NCBI RefSeq assembly: GCF_900114055.1
Contig: NZ_FORR01000006.1
Span: 62,001 to 126,000 of the forward strand
From: Thermoflavimicrobium dichotomicum
GTDB taxonomy: Bacteria; Bacillota; Bacilli; Thermoactinomycetales; Thermoactinomycetaceae
Direction: 5' to 3'
DNA: 64,000 bases
In this document: positions 17,969 to 27,391 of the stretch, piece by piece
Layout of the letters: every line of letters begins with the position of its first letter
How positions within the stretch are numbered: position 1 is the first letter of the stretch
Notes under the pieces: generated by a model
Database searches by the model: none
What the model was told of the DNA's origin: nothing
What the model saw: the letters and a program-made list of their open reading frames with translations, nothing else
Translations under genes and position numbers: made by a program

Positions 17969-18402
17969 TTACGGTGTCCAGCCCGGACGAGGTACCAGTC
18001 GTTTTAATTTATGAGTATCTATCAGGCTTTTGCATTTATTTGCAAGATAAGTATTACTTACATCACTTCCTAAAGAAGTCAAAGCTCTTCCTTTTGCATT
18101 ATTGTAAAGATCCATATCTTTTTCAGCTTTGGGTTGGTGAGGTGCGGTTTCATGAGCATCTCCATATAATTTAGACCAACTTTGCCCGACATCTCTTGAC
18201 ATCACCGCACTCCACAGCGCATGACGGAAAGCGTCCCGCCAGTCATTATGTCCTGACCATATCTGCTTGCAGTAATATCCCAGGCAATTTCACGACAAAT
18301 GTAAACTTTTGCAGCAACGCCCGGATTTTTCTTCACTAACTCTTTCTCTGCAGGGGTTAATGGAATTGAATATAAAATAGACGATAAAGGTGCTGTTCTC
18401 AT
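17969..18402 (-). pseudogene. Frameshifted remnant of a DAFRHALW/GDAHE-domain protein (DUF6973-like)
   Basis: Two overlapping minus-strand frames together read as one domain. The upstream frame ends YGQDIMTGG, while the next frame, taken in the same place, reads HNDWRDAFRHALWSAVMSRD and continues to KLYGDAHETAPHQ, MDLYNNAKGRALTS and PRPGWTP. DAFRHA.W, GDAHE and DLYNN are hallmarks of a small conserved domain (DUF6973 as I recall) found in secreted and toxin-like proteins. A single frameshift lies around 18240-18260. No start with a ribosome site or signal peptide is seen, and a TGA lies just upstream of 18402. It is probably a decayed fragment. The family name is from memory and needs a profile search. 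Confidence 0.55.
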
Positions 18403-18474
18403 TAAGAAAAAAGATCAAAATAAAGCATCAGCTTGCTGTAGCTAACTTCCAAAGTTTGATGGAAGCCGAACACT

Positions 18475-18503
18475 AAAAAATCCAGCTCATCATGGCTGGA
18501 TTT
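18475..18503 (-). terminator. Terminator for the small membrane protein gene on the minus strand
   Basis: AAATCCAGC and GCTGGATTT with a T6 tract on the minus strand. Confidence 0.75.
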
Positions 18504-18533
18504 GATATTTTATCTGAAAAAAGGCGCAAAGAC

Positions 18534-18776
18534 CTAAAAAATAATAAAGGGGATAAAGAAACCGATAGGAATAAAGATGGGGAAAAAAATAAGTGTAGAT
18601 TGCATATTTTTCTTTTTCCTAGACTGGTTGTTGATGGGCAAAAAGATGATTCCGTTTTTACGTATTTCTTTGATGGTTCCATAAATCACTTTCCCATTTT
18701 TCAAGAGAAGTTTGGTTGGTTTTCCTGTATGTTGTCGATTTAACTGATGGGATGGAATATATCTCCATTTACTCAT
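18534..18776 (-). CDS. Small hypothetical protein: Sm-like beta segment plus C-terminal hydrophobic tail
   Basis: 80 residues, function not recognised. Residues 15-50 (GKPTKLLLKNGKVIYGTIKEI and then a GIIFLPI strand) resemble the short Sm/SH3-like strands in several small Bacillales proteins. A basic RKKKN is followed by a 20-residue proline- and phenylalanine-rich hydrophobic tail that could insert in the membrane. The start is well supported, with GGAGGGCC eight bases before the ATG on the minus strand. A terminator follows. It stands alone between remnants. Confidence 0.55.
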   Translation of the reverse strand: MSKWRYIPSHQLNRQHTGKPTKLLLKNGKVIYGTIKEIRKNGIIFLPINNQSRKKKNMQSTLIFFPIFIPIGFFIPFIIF

Positions 18777-19197
18777 ACTTGGCCCTCCTGTCCAAACAGA
18801 TTTATCGTATTATATGAAAGAGGATTTGGCTCGGAACTGGATAAATATATCATTTCATCTGGATGGATCGGAGATACTTGAACAATTTTTTGCATATTTT
18901 TACTTGGAAATTAATATATACAATATATTTTTATTGATTTTTATTGGTAATTTATATAATATATAAAACATGTTATGCATTGTTATTACCAATTGGAGGG
19001 AGTAATTGGATCTGATTTCCTCGTGAATGACAGCTACATATCGTTCCATGACCTGGCCGCCGAAGATGGTATGACTTTTGTAAAGAGATGGAACAGTATA
19101 TGTAAAAAATGAGGGATCAGCGGCCAACTCTTTTGAACCCTAAAATTTCATAAATTTCAATGCAATTTGCTGTAAAAAAGAAAGGAAGGATGAGAAG
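18777..19197. other. A+T-rich gap upstream of the OPT transporter gene
   Basis: This 420-base stretch has a very A+T-rich part (about 18895-18970, many TATA-like hexamers). It also has a minus-strand frame (18900-19127, 75 residues, extending open to about 19142) whose first 45 residues look protein-like (AADPSFFTYTVPSLYKSHTI, then FGGQVMERYVAVIHEEI) before degenerating. There is no ribosome site and I do not recognise the family, so it may be a gene fragment. No riboswitch or terminator was seen. Confidence 0.4.
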
Positions 19198-21117
19198 TTG
19201 AAAGCTGCACGAAAAACTCAAGAGATGCAAGCGTCAACTCCGGGAAAATTTGTCCCTTATATTTCTGCGTCACAGTCCTTACCGGAATTGACAGCTATTG
19301 CAATTATCTTTGGAATCATTTTGGCGATCGTTTTCGGAGCTGCCAATGCTTATCTCGGATTAAAAGTAGGGATGACTGTAAGTGCTTCCATACCGGCTGC
19401 GGTTATCTCCATGGCGATCTTACGCGGGCTTTTCCGTCGTAAATCGATTTTGGAAAATAATATTGTACAAACGATGACGACTGCCGGTGAGGCAGTAGCA
19501 GCAGGAGCGATCTTTACAATCCCTGCCCTGTTTTTGTGGGATTTGAAACCGAGCCAGGCACTCACTATCTTTATTGCGATCACTGGTGGAATTATGGGGA
19601 CACTCATGATGATTCCACTCCGCCGCTTATTGATTGTAAATGAGCATGAAACGCTGCCATACCCTGAAGGAACGGCTTGTGCTGAGGTGTTAAAATCAGG
19701 GGAAACGGGTGGTAACAATGCTCGGATGATTTTTTCAGGATTTATTGTAGGTGGTTTGTTCAAAGGGCTTGGAGATGGATTCAAGCTGTTCAAAACCTCT
19801 GTGGAGGCCAAAGTCGCCGGCCTGAAGAATGCCATGATCGGAATGGATGTTATGCCAGCGATGCTTGGCGTTGGTTACATTATTGGTCCCCGTATTGCCG
19901 GGCAAATGATTGCGGGTGGATTGTTGGCTTCACTCGTATTTGTACCATTGATCAGTTTCTTTGGAGCAGGTAACACTGCAACCATCTTCCCCGCTAAAGA
20001 TGTGATTGGTCACTTGGGAGCGGGAGAAATTTACGCCAACTATATCCGTTATATCGGTGCAGGAGCAGTAGCAACAGGTGGATTAATCACCTTGATTAAA
20101 ACTCTTCCCATGTTATTTACTTCTTTGCGCGATACCTTGACAGGTTTAAAAAGAAAAGGCGCAGGCGTACAAACTTTGGAACGTACAGATCAGGATATTT
20201 CTGGCAAATGGTTAGTGTTTGGAATTCTGGCTGTGATTTTGGTCATTGCTTTTAGTCCGATGACCCATATTGGAATTGTCGGAGCTATTTCGATTGCTGT
20301 TTTTGGTTTCCTGTTTGTTGCGGTAGCTTCTCGTATTGTGGGAATTGTAGGAAGTTCTTCGCTTCCTGTATCTGGTATGACGATTGCTACATTGATTATC
20401 GTGACCGTTATCTATAAAGCATTGGGAATGACTGGAACACAGGGAATGGCCACAGCATTGATTACAGCAGCGATTGTATGTATGGCTTTGGCTATTGCCG
20501 GGGACATTTCCCAAGACTTGAAAACAGGATATTTAGTAGGTGCAACGCCATGGAAACAGCAAGTAGCCATGATGATCGGAGTTGTGGCGAGCGGCTTAAC
20601 CATTGGTTTTGTCTTGGTATTGTTTGATCAGGCTTATAAACTGGGCAGTGATGCTTTGCCTGCACCGAAAGCCGTTTTGATGAAAATGATCGTGGAAGGA
20701 CTTATGGCTGGTAATTTACCATGGGATCTTATTTTCATCGGTGCAGCATTGGCTATTACGATCGAATTTTTAGGTTTGAACTCGTTAACTGTGGCTGTCG
20801 GTTTCTACTTGCCACTGGCAACCAGTGTGCCAATTATGATCGGTGGTGCAATCCGCTGGTTGGTTGAGAAAATGGCGAAAGATGACAAGACCAGACAGAT
20901 GCGTGAAGAAACAGGCACGTTGTTTGCTTCCGGTTTGATCGCTGGTGAAGCGTTGGTCAGTGTCATTGTCGCGCTTTTGATTGTACCGGGTATTGTGAAT
21001 CCGGATGCTCCAACCAAAGTAGAGAGCATGTTGCTCCCATTTGCACTCTTTATGGGATTGGCTGCCCTCTTGTGGTGGGTTTCCGTTAAGTTTGCCAATA
21101 AAAAGCAGGAAGGATAA
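19198..21117 (+). CDS. OPT family oligopeptide transporter
   Basis: 639 residues with about 15 membrane segments. The N-terminal ELTAIAIIFGIILAIVFGAANAYLGLKVGMT is characteristic (seen as adjacent blocks). LPYPEGTACAEVLKSGE and GDISQDLKTGYLVGATPWKQQ are strong OPT-family blocks. OPT proteins import oligopeptides or metal-chelate compounds by proton coupling. TTG 19198 follows AAAGGAAGGA by seven bases. It forms a unit with the PqqD-like gene 6 bases downstream. Confidence 0.93.
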   Translation: MKAARKTQEMQASTPGKFVPYISASQSLPELTAIAIIFGIILAIVFGAANAYLGLKVGMTVSASIPAAVISMAILRGLFRRKSILENNIVQTMTTAGEAVAAGAIFTIPALFLWDLKPSQALTIFIAITGGIMGTLMMIPLRRLLIVNEHETLPYPEGTACAEVLKSGETGGNNARMIFSGFIVGGLFKGLGDGFKLFKTSVEAKVAGLKNAMIGMDVMPAMLGVGYIIGPRIAGQMIAGGLLASLVFVPLISFFGAGNTATIFPAKDVIGHLGAGEIYANYIRYIGAGAVATGGLITLIKTLPMLFTSLRDTLTGLKRKGAGVQTLERTDQDISGKWLVFGILAVILVIAFSPMTHIGIVGAISIAVFGFLFVAVASRIVGIVGSSSLPVSGMTIATLIIVTVIYKALGMTGTQGMATALITAAIVCMALAIAGDISQDLKTGYLVGATPWKQQVAMMIGVVASGLTIGFVLVLFDQAYKLGSDALPAPKAVLMKMIVEGLMAGNLPWDLIFIGAALAITIEFLGLNSLTVAVGFYLPLATSVPIMIGGAIRWLVEKMAKDDKTRQMREETGTLFASGLIAGEALVSVIVALLIVPGIVNPDAPTKVESMLLPFALFMGLAALLWWVSVKFANKKQEG

Positions 21118-21123
21118 AAAGTC

Positions 21124-21498
21124 ATGCCATTGACTTTTCGCCGGAAAAAAACACAAGAAAACTTAATGGAGAAAAGGCCCCTGCTAAAGTCGATGTATCA
21201 GTTGGAACCCATCGGGGAAGAGACTGAACTTTTGCAGGTCGTCATTCCACGCACAAGTTGGATCGAACGTTTTTCGATTCGTTATTTGAAGCAACCCACT
21301 CATATTCGGGTTCGTTTAGACCGGTTGGGCAGTTTTGTGATTGCTCATTGTGATGGAAAACATCGTGTGAAAGATATAGAAGAAAAGATATCCAGCCAGT
21401 TTGGCGAGGAAGCGGAACCTGTACTGCCACGACTGGTTCAGTTTCTTCGCATCATAGAGGCAAATGGTTGGATCACATGGAAAGTTGCTGATCAATAG
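21124..21498 (+). CDS. PqqD-family protein
   Basis: 124 residues. The central and C-terminal part (RVRLDRLGSFVIAHCDG.. VKDIEEKISSQFG, then LPRLVQFLRIIEANGWI) has the PqqD layout: a beta wing, a DG turn and three helices. PqqD proteins present precursor peptides to radical SAM enzymes; no radical SAM or precursor gene is visible nearby. ATG 21124 lies 6 bases after the OPT transporter gene, with AGGAAGG overlapping its end. Pairing with a peptide transporter hints at peptide handling, but that is inference. The 3' end of the gene forms half of the terminator stem. Confidence 0.72.
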   Translation: MPLTFRRKKTQENLMEKRPLLKSMYQLEPIGEETELLQVVIPRTSWIERFSIRYLKQPTHIRVRLDRLGSFVIAHCDGKHRVKDIEEKISSQFGEEAEPVLPRLVQFLRIIEANGWITWKVADQ

Positions 21499-21515
21499 GT
21501 CAGCAACTTTTTTTA
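21481..21515 (+). terminator. Terminator overlapping the end of the PqqD-like gene
   Basis: AAAGTTGCTGA and TCAGCAACTTT flank the stop codon, then a T run. Confidence 0.85.
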
Positions 21516-21591
21516 TTGGATTTGAGCGTGCATGAAGATAGGAAAAACAGCACAAGATAATTTTGAATCGGGCCGACTGGGAGTGAAGCGA

Positions 21592-21774
21592 ATGGAGCTA
21601 AAAGAATGGATCAGATGGGCGATTGTTGGTTTTGATGTGCTGTTTATTGTTTTTCTGTTTGTGATGGGTACATATCGGCGAATAACTGTATCAGAAGAAG
21701 AGCAAGTGGTTCGGAAAAAGTTAAAGCAATGGTTGCAGGCATTGAAAAAAGAGAGTGGTTTGGAGAGATCCTAA
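21592..21774 (+). CDS. Small single-pass membrane protein
   Basis: 60 residues with one membrane helix near the N-terminus (WAIVGFDVLFIVFLFVMGTY), then a charged, helical, cytosolic-looking tail (SEEEQVVRKKLKQWLQALKK). ATG 21592 follows GGGAGTGA; GTG 21583 is an alternative. The family is not recognised. A convergent terminator follows immediately, so it is transcribed alone or by read-through from the OPT unit. Confidence 0.5.
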   Translation: MELKEWIRWAIVGFDVLFIVFLFVMGTYRRITVSEEEQVVRKKLKQWLQALKKESGLERS

Positions 21775-21790
21775 CCCACTCTCTTTTTTA
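21751..21790. terminator. Bidirectional terminator between convergent genes
   Basis: GAGAGTGG and CCACTCTC with T6 on one side and A6 on the other, between the small membrane protein and the minus-strand SDR gene. Confidence 0.8.
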
Positions 21791-22600
21791 TGTGGATTCC
21801 GTTATGGAATGGCTTTGTGACTGCTTTTCATTATGGAAGAAGGCATCATAGATTTTCTTGGTCATTTTGGAATAAAGGCCAGGAGCCAACCTTTTGGCAA
21901 GCATCATCCAATACATGCCGGATGGGATGATTTTGATCCGCGGTCGTTTGATCAGTTTCACGGTTTCCCGAGCAACGGTGTCAGCATCTATCAGTTGTCG
22001 AGCGATGAGGGGAGGGAAAAGAGTGGTAGCTTCTTTCCCCTTGAAAAAAGGAGTTTGTACAGGTCCTGGACACAAAACTCCCACTTGAATTTGTGGAGAA
22101 AATTCAAGCTGAAGGGACTCAGAAAATCCGATCAATGCAAATTTGGAAGCGGAGTATCCAGTTAAATTGGGTACTCCAGTGAGTCCGGCAATCGAGGCGA
22201 TGTTAATGATTTTACCGTTCCCGCGCTGTAACATGGATGGCAAGACTGCTTGGACCAGACGGATGGCACCGAGATAGTTGGTTTCCATCATACCCCTGAA
22301 GTCGTCGGGCGAAGTGTCCAAGACTCCTCCAAAGGTTCCATATCCGGCATTATTGATCAGCACATCGATTTGTCCATATTTCGAGAGAATTTGAGTGATC
22401 ATGGATTGGATTTGTTGGGAATTGGTGACATCACAGGCGAAATAATCGCATTGAACGATTTCTTTTTGTAGCGATTTCAGTTTCGATTGATTGCGGGCGA
22501 TCAGGATCGGAAAATATTGGTTGGTTTGTACCAGGTGATGAGCGATTCGTTCACCAATCCCACTGGAGGCTCCTGTTAAGAGAACAATTTGCTTTTGCAT
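21788..22600 (-). CDS. Short-chain dehydrogenase/reductase
   Basis: 270 residues. The Rossmann TGASSGIGERIA motif, NNAGYGTFG and the catalytic YSASK with upstream serine (NIASIAG) are all present, so it is probably an active NAD(P)-dependent oxidoreductase. The LCPGPVQTPFF segment and a C-terminal hydrophobic/basic region resemble the YqjQ/DltE-like SDRs of Bacillus. The substrate is unknown. It lies 12 bases downstream of the class II aldolase gene on the same strand, so the two form an operon. Confidence 0.88.
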   Translation of the reverse strand: MQKQIVLLTGASSGIGERIAHHLVQTNQYFPILIARNQSKLKSLQKEIVQCDYFACDVTNSQQIQSMITQILSKYGQIDVLINNAGYGTFGGVLDTSPDDFRGMMETNYLGAIRLVQAVLPSMLQRGNGKIINIASIAGLTGVPNLTGYSASKFALIGFSESLQLEFSPQIQVGVLCPGPVQTPFFKGKEATTLFPPLIARQLIDADTVARETVKLIKRPRIKIIPSGMYWMMLAKRLAPGLYSKMTKKIYDAFFHNEKQSQSHSITEST

Positions 22601-22612
22601 CGTTTTCCCTCT

Positions 22613-23701
22613 TTATGACATGGGTACTTGTGGCAGGATGCGTCCTTCAATTCGTTCAAATATATCTTCAAGATTACGACCTGTAATGGTCAGCCCGTGA
22701 TTTTTGAGACCGACAACGGCACGGGAAGGATCTTCTGCCTTGCGAATCTGCTCGGCAACAGCTTCTGCCAATTGAACGGTTCCACAAGGATAGTTAATTT
22801 CTGTCGATGGGACACCATCCATCCAGGCATGGATGTGTACAATAGCTCCTACCTCTGGATGTTCGTTGTAGATCATCCAGTGCTCAATGGCATCGACAGA
22901 GGCTCTGCGTGGACTGACATGGGGTGGTATACTGATTTCCATTGCCAGGTCTTTTTCGTTAAATCCCCTGATATACAAAATATCTCGTCCAATTTCTTTT
23001 AAAGAAGACTTGTTTACACCGCTTGCACTCATCCAAAAATGGTTTCCTTCTTTTCGGGCACTTAGGTTGCCATAGCTCAGTCCGCCAATACCATAAAGCC
23101 GCTTGATATGACGAAGTTCTTTGGGAGAAAGAAGTTGGTCAATGGGAAAAGGAGTGGGAAGCAAATTCATCTGATCCAGCATTTTGCCTGCATTATGCAA
23201 GCTTTGGGTGATATGGTCTCCACTCCACAAGTCCTGAGGCAAATCAGCAATAAACTTATTATCGATCACCAATTGAGCTGTAGCCAAAGGTTCGATCCGG
23301 GAAAATACTTCATCAAAATAATTGGGATCTGCCTCATTGCTCGAAGTAGGATAACAGCCTTGCTCCAATGTAATGAAATAAGTGTGATGAGGCACTGATG
23401 AGCGGTCTATATAAATCATCATATTCCCTAGTGAACGAACTAGAATGGGATAAGCCGTATACAGGATGTTATCAGTAGTGAGATTGCTTTCTGCTATGGT
23501 GAGTACAAACGTTCCTTTTCCGTTTCTTCGAAAATATTGTGGCTGCTGGGGATCCACAAAGTTAAAAACCAACTGAATATCCGATTTGGGTTCAGCTTCA
23601 AATCGGTATCCATTTTCCTCCATTTTGTTTCTCATCCCAGAAGCGAAACGTTCCAACAAGGGTGTCTGGGTCCAATTACCGATCATCGTAAATGTTCGCA
23701 T
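22613..23701 (-). CDS. Class II aldolase/adducin family protein with a long N-terminal extension
   Basis: 362 residues. The C-terminal 200 are a class II aldolase/adducin domain: GGLSYGNLSAR, then GAIVHIHAWM and LKNHGLTITG, which supply the metal histidines. The first 160 residues or so (starting MRTFTMIGNWTQTPLLERFA) have no match I recognise, although typical family members have only about 215 residues. The start at 23701 follows GGAGGAATCAACC; a start five codons upstream would place the ribosome site inside the gene. It probably acts with the SDR next door on a sugar or polyol, which is inferred only from the pairing. Confidence 0.8.
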   Translation of the reverse strand: MRTFTMIGNWTQTPLLERFASGMRNKMEENGYRFEAEPKSDIQLVFNFVDPQQPQYFRRNGKGTFVLTIAESNLTTDNILYTAYPILVRSLGNMMIYIDRSSVPHHTYFITLEQGCYPTSSNEADPNYFDEVFSRIEPLATAQLVIDNKFIADLPQDLWSGDHITQSLHNAGKMLDQMNLLPTPFPIDQLLSPKELRHIKRLYGIGGLSYGNLSARKEGNHFWMSASGVNKSSLKEIGRDILYIRGFNEKDLAMEISIPPHVSPRRASVDAIEHWMIYNEHPEVGAIVHIHAWMDGVPSTEINYPCGTVQLAEAVAEQIRKAEDPSRAVVGLKNHGLTITGRNLEDIFERIEGRILPQVPMS

Positions 23702-23837
23702 GGTTGATTCCTCCATTCCTCATCTTATCCGTTATTTTTTACCAAAAAAATAAAATTTATGATGTGGAATGAAGGAATAATATATGAGCCAATCCTGAAG
23801 ATATGGATACATTTCTTCCGTTGTTCAGGAATTGGGT

Positions 23838-23867
23838 CAATAACTGAAAATGATTATGAGCATACTA
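23838..23867 (+). promoter_or_regulatory. Candidate sporulation-type promoter for tepA
   Basis: CAATA (23838-23842), 18 bases, then CATACTA (23861-23867) approximates a SigG promoter (GHATR, CATnnTA), and partly a SigE one. It lies 33 bases before the ATG. Confidence 0.4.
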
Positions 23868-23899
23868 TCAACAAGCTTGATTCAAAGGAGACGAGATTC

Positions 23900-24616
23900 A
23901 TGAACCAACAACAAAATGAACAAACCCCGGCAGTCGAAGAAGCGAAGAAAAAAAATGTGATGCAATCACTTCAACAACTTGGACAAACCAATGTCCCAAC
24001 ATTGGAATCGAATATTTTTTGCTTGCCTGTCATTGGACAGGTTGAAGGTCATCTGGTGATGCCACCGCAAAACAAAACCACCAAGTATGAGCACGTGATC
24101 CCACAGATTGTAGCAGCTGAACAAAATCCGAACATCGAAGGGGTAGTGATTATTCTCAATACAGTCGGTGGAGATGTCGAAGCGGGTCTGGCGATTGCAG
24201 AAATGATTGCAACGATGAGTAAACCAACCGTTTCCATTGTTTTGGGAGGAGGGCATAGCATTGGTGTACCGATTGCCGTAGCTGCTGATATTTCATTCAT
24301 AGCTGAAACGGCAACCATGACCATCCATCCCATTCGTTTAAACGGACTGGTGATCGGTGTGCCTCAGACCTTTGAATATCTGGAGAAGATGCAGGATCGG
24401 GTCATTCGTTTTATTTCCAAGCATTCCAAAGTAACCGAAGAAAAACTGCGTGAGCTGATGTTTCGCACAGGTGAGTTGGCAAGGGATATTGGAACCAACG
24501 TAGTAGGAAGGGATGCCGTGAAGATCGGTTTAATTGATCGGGTGGGTGGAATTTCGGATGCATTAACGGAGTTAAATCGCTTGATTAATACGAAAAAAGG
24601 GGAGCTGTTGCAATGA
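23900..24616 (+). CDS. tepA: Translocation-enhancing protein TepA (ClpP-like serine protease)
   Basis: 238 residues. A ClpP/crotonase-fold protein lacking membrane segments. [20 protein letters not shown] and [17 protein letters not shown] contain the serine-centred region, and [10 protein letters not shown] the histidine region. TepA is reported to help preprotein translocation in Bacillus. ATG 23900 follows AAAGGAG; the frame extends upstream with no plausible ribosome site. It overlaps ylzJ by 4 bases and is followed by spoIIIE, the same order as in Bacillus. Confidence 0.9.
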   Translation: MNQQQNEQTPAVEEAKKKNVMQSLQQLGQTNVPTLESNIFCLPVIGQVEGHLVMPPQNKTTKYEHVIPQIVAAEQNPNIEGVVIILNTVGGDVEAGLAIAEMIATMSKPTVSIVLGGGHSIGVPIAVAADISFIAETATMTIHPIRLNGLVIGVPQTFEYLEKMQDRVIRFISKHSKVTEEKLRELMFRTGELARDIGTNVVGRDAVKIGLIDRVGGISDALTELNRLINTKKGELLQ

Positions 24617-24834
24617 TCCATTACTCACCGTTGCCTGCCGAACTCATTTTTCAGGATCCTTATGCACTTTCATCTGTCCACCAGGAAATTGTCGTTGATG
24701 GGGTACAGATGTTAGTGCACATTGATCAGACTGGATCAGCCAAAATTGTCAGACTCTTAAGCGGTAATCCGCAACATTATTTGGATCCCAGATTTCAGCC
24801 TGGAAACTCAATCCAATGGATTCCAAAAATTTAG
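24613..24834 (+). CDS. ylzJ: YlzJ-like protein
   Basis: 73 residues. It begins [14 protein letters not shown] and has [11 protein letters not shown] and the [17 protein letters not shown] segment seen in the YlzJ family, of unknown function. It shares an ATGA overlap with tepA and lies upstream of spoIIIE, as in Bacillus. Confidence 0.82.
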   Translation: MIHYSPLPAELIFQDPYALSSVHQEIVVDGVQMLVHIDQTGSAKIVRLLSGNPQHYLDPRFQPGNSIQWIPKI

Positions 24835-24909
24835 AAGGGTTTTGTCTAATGGCGAGCATATCCGTGCTATAATGAAAGGTATGGATTGGTAAAAAGAGAA
24901 GGTGGTAGA

Positions 24910-27219
24910 ATGCCTAGAAAGAAAAAACAGCCAGCTCGCCAGGAAAAAATCAAAAAAGAAATTTTATTTGAGATTTATGGCTTGATTTTATTGGCCCTAT
25001 CTTTCATTGCCCTGGCAAGTTATGGAGCGATTGGGCGTAATTTGACCTATTTATCCCGATTTATTGTTGGTTCATGGGATTTTATTATTCCTTTATGTGC
25101 AATGGCCGTGGCCATTTTTGTTATGATCAGACGAAAGTGGCCGACAGGTTGGTCACCACGACTAACAGGTGTATTAAATATTTTGATCGCCATGCTGGTC
25201 CTCAATCACTATTTCACCATTAAGAAGCTGGAAGCAAACGGACTGACACGTACGGATTCGGTTTTTGCCGTCGTGGATACAACATGGGAGATCTTGTTGA
25301 AAGAGCGAACGACAGAAGCCGCACAGGATGTCGGGGGAGGCATGATTGGTGCAATCATTTATGATTTGGCCCACTTTTTGTTTGATGATGTAGGTACCAT
25401 GATTGTCATTCTTGTGTTGGTTTTAACAGGAATTTTGCTGATTACTGGATTTTCATATGTCTGGCTATTTCAAAGAATGAAGAAATGGTTAAATATGCAA
25501 AAGAAAAGTGCGAAGAATTGGATGGCAACTTTGTTACAAAAAAAATACCTGGGAATCTCATCGAAATCGCCCAAAAAAGCGTTACACAAGAAGAAACCGG
25601 TACCTTTTCCTGATCTGAAAGACAATGTATTGGAAGATGATCCTCCAACCATTTCTGACTTTCAAGATGAGTTTCTCCCTGAAAATAAAGAGGTCTCTCA
25701 ACCTGAACAACTTTCTTTGCCTTTGGATCCTCAGCCGGTTTCGGCTAAAAATCCATCCGTAATGGAAGAGAAGAAAGAAGAAAAAGTTGAAGTAGAGGCT
25801 CAAACCGAAATGGATATGAAAAATTACCGATTGCCGTCCTATTCACTTTTGCAGAAAATGAAAAAAGGTAACAGTGGCGATCGGCAGGATCTAAGCGCGA
25901 ATGCCCAACTGCTGGAAAATACATTGGCCAGCTTTGGAGTAGAAGCCAAAGTGATACATATTCATCGTGGACCTACCGTTACACGATATGAAATTCAGCC
26001 GCAAGTGGGAGTGAAAGTGAGCAGAATTGTCAATTTGTCTGACGATCTTGCTTTGGCATTGGCGGCTAAAGATATCCGGATTGAAGCACCCATACCTGGA
26101 AAATCGGCGATCGGGATTGAAGTTCCCAATCCCGAAATTGCTGTCGTCGGGTTAAGAGATGTATTGGAAAGCGCACAGTTTGACAAATGGCCACAATTAA
26201 GTATTTCAATCGGGAAAGATATAACCGGAAAACCGGTCATTGGGAATTTGGCCAAAATGCCACATTTGCTTGTTGCTGGTGCAACGGGCTCCGGTAAGAG
26301 TGTATGTATCAATGGCATTATTTTGAGTTTATTGTATAAGGCGAAGCCGAATGAAGTGAAATTAATGATGATTGATCCCAAAATGGTGGAGCTCAATATA
26401 TATAATGGAATTCCTCACTTGCTGGCTCCTGTGGTCACTGATTCGCGAAAAGCGGCGATTGCTTTGAAAAAGGTCGTAACAGAAATGGAACGGCGCTACG
26501 AACTTTTTGCAAAGAGTGGAGCACGTGAGATCGAACGTTATAATCAGCTCATGGAAGATCCCAAAGACAGACTGCCTTATATTGTGGTTATTATTGATGA
26601 GTTGGCTGATTTAATGATGGTGGCACCTGCTGATGTTGAAGATGCCATTTGTCGCCTGGCACAGATGGCACGGGCAGCCGGGATTCACCTCATTATTGCT
26701 ACCCAGCGGCCTTCCGTTGATGTGATTACCGGTATTATCAAAGCAAACATTCCGTCACGGATTGCTTTTGCTGTTTCTTCTCAAGCAGATTCCCGTACGA
26801 TTTTGGATATGGGAGGAGCGGAAAAGCTGCTTGGTCGAGGAGACATGCTTTATTTGCCAACAGGGGCATCCAAGCCGATTCGTGTGCAAGGTGCTTATGT
26901 ATCCGATGAAGAAGTTGAAAGTGTGGTCCAATTTGTCAAAGATCAGCAAGATCCGGTTTATGATGAGAAAATGATCCCCAGTAGTGAAGCCCAGCCTGTT
27001 CAGGAAGTGACAGATGAATTGTATCCACAAGCCGTTCAGGTGGTTGTGGAAGCAAAGATGGCTTCTGTATCTCTATTACAGCGCCGTTTGAGAATCGGCT
27101 ATGCTCGGGCGGCCCGTTTGATTGATATGATGGAAAGTAATGGAATTGTGGGGCCGTATGAGGGAAGCAAACCGCGAGAAGTGTTCATGAAAAAGGAACA
27201 ATTACATGAAAATAAGTAG
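24910..27219 (+). CDS. spoIIIE: DNA translocase SpoIIIE/FtsK
   Basis: 769 residues. An N-terminal four-helix membrane domain (about 20-190) is followed by a variable acidic linker (about 200-310), the FtsK alpha/beta motor and a C-terminal gamma winged helix ([20 protein letters not shown]). Walker A is [10 protein letters not shown] and Walker B is [11 protein letters not shown]. It pumps DNA through the division or sporulation septum using KOPS/SRS-type sequence recognition. ATG 24910 follows GAAGGTGG. A TATAAT at 24868-24873 is a likely -10 box, although the -35 is weak. Confidence 0.95.
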   Translation: MPRKKKQPARQEKIKKEILFEIYGLILLALSFIALASYGAIGRNLTYLSRFIVGSWDFIIPLCAMAVAIFVMIRRKWPTGWSPRLTGVLNILIAMLVLNHYFTIKKLEANGLTRTDSVFAVVDTTWEILLKERTTEAAQDVGGGMIGAIIYDLAHFLFDDVGTMIVILVLVLTGILLITGFSYVWLFQRMKKWLNMQKKSAKNWMATLLQKKYLGISSKSPKKALHKKKPVPFPDLKDNVLEDDPPTISDFQDEFLPENKEVSQPEQLSLPLDPQPVSAKNPSVMEEKKEEKVEVEAQTEMDMKNYRLPSYSLLQKMKKGNSGDRQDLSANAQLLENTLASFGVEAKVIHIHRGPTVTRYEIQPQVGVKVSRIVNLSDDLALALAAKDIRIEAPIPGKSAIGIEVPNPEIAVVGLRDVLESAQFDKWPQLSISIGKDITGKPVIGNLAKMPHLLVAGATGSGKSVCINGIILSLLYKAKPNEVKLMMIDPKMVELNIYNGIPHLLAPVVTDSRKAAIALKKVVTEMERRYELFAKSGAREIERYNQLMEDPKDRLPYIVVIIDELADLMMVAPADVEDAICRLAQMARAAGIHLIIATQRPSVDVITGIIKANIPSRIAFAVSSQADSRTILDMGGAEKLLGRGDMLYLPTGASKPIRVQGAYVSDEEVESVVQFVKDQQDPVYDEKMIPSSEAQPVQEVTDELYPQAVQVVVEAKMASVSLLQRRLRIGYARAARLIDMMESNGIVGPYEGSKPREVFMKKEQLHENK

Positions 27220-27391
27220 TAGCGGAATTTAAAACAGCATGGTATAAATTAAAGGAGAAAATTTTTATCAAACAAATTTTTACTCATTGTGTGTATAATA
27301 TTATTCAGGCTCCAGCGGCATGCATGTGTACATAGTGTGTACTTTCAAAGGCATGCTAAAAACAAACACAATGACTAAGGAGGATGGACAG

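Noticed and set aside
27220-27391. Possible riboswitch in the nup leader
   Set aside because: No purine-riboswitch core or other known aptamer signature; only a -10 box and GCATGC repeats are visible.
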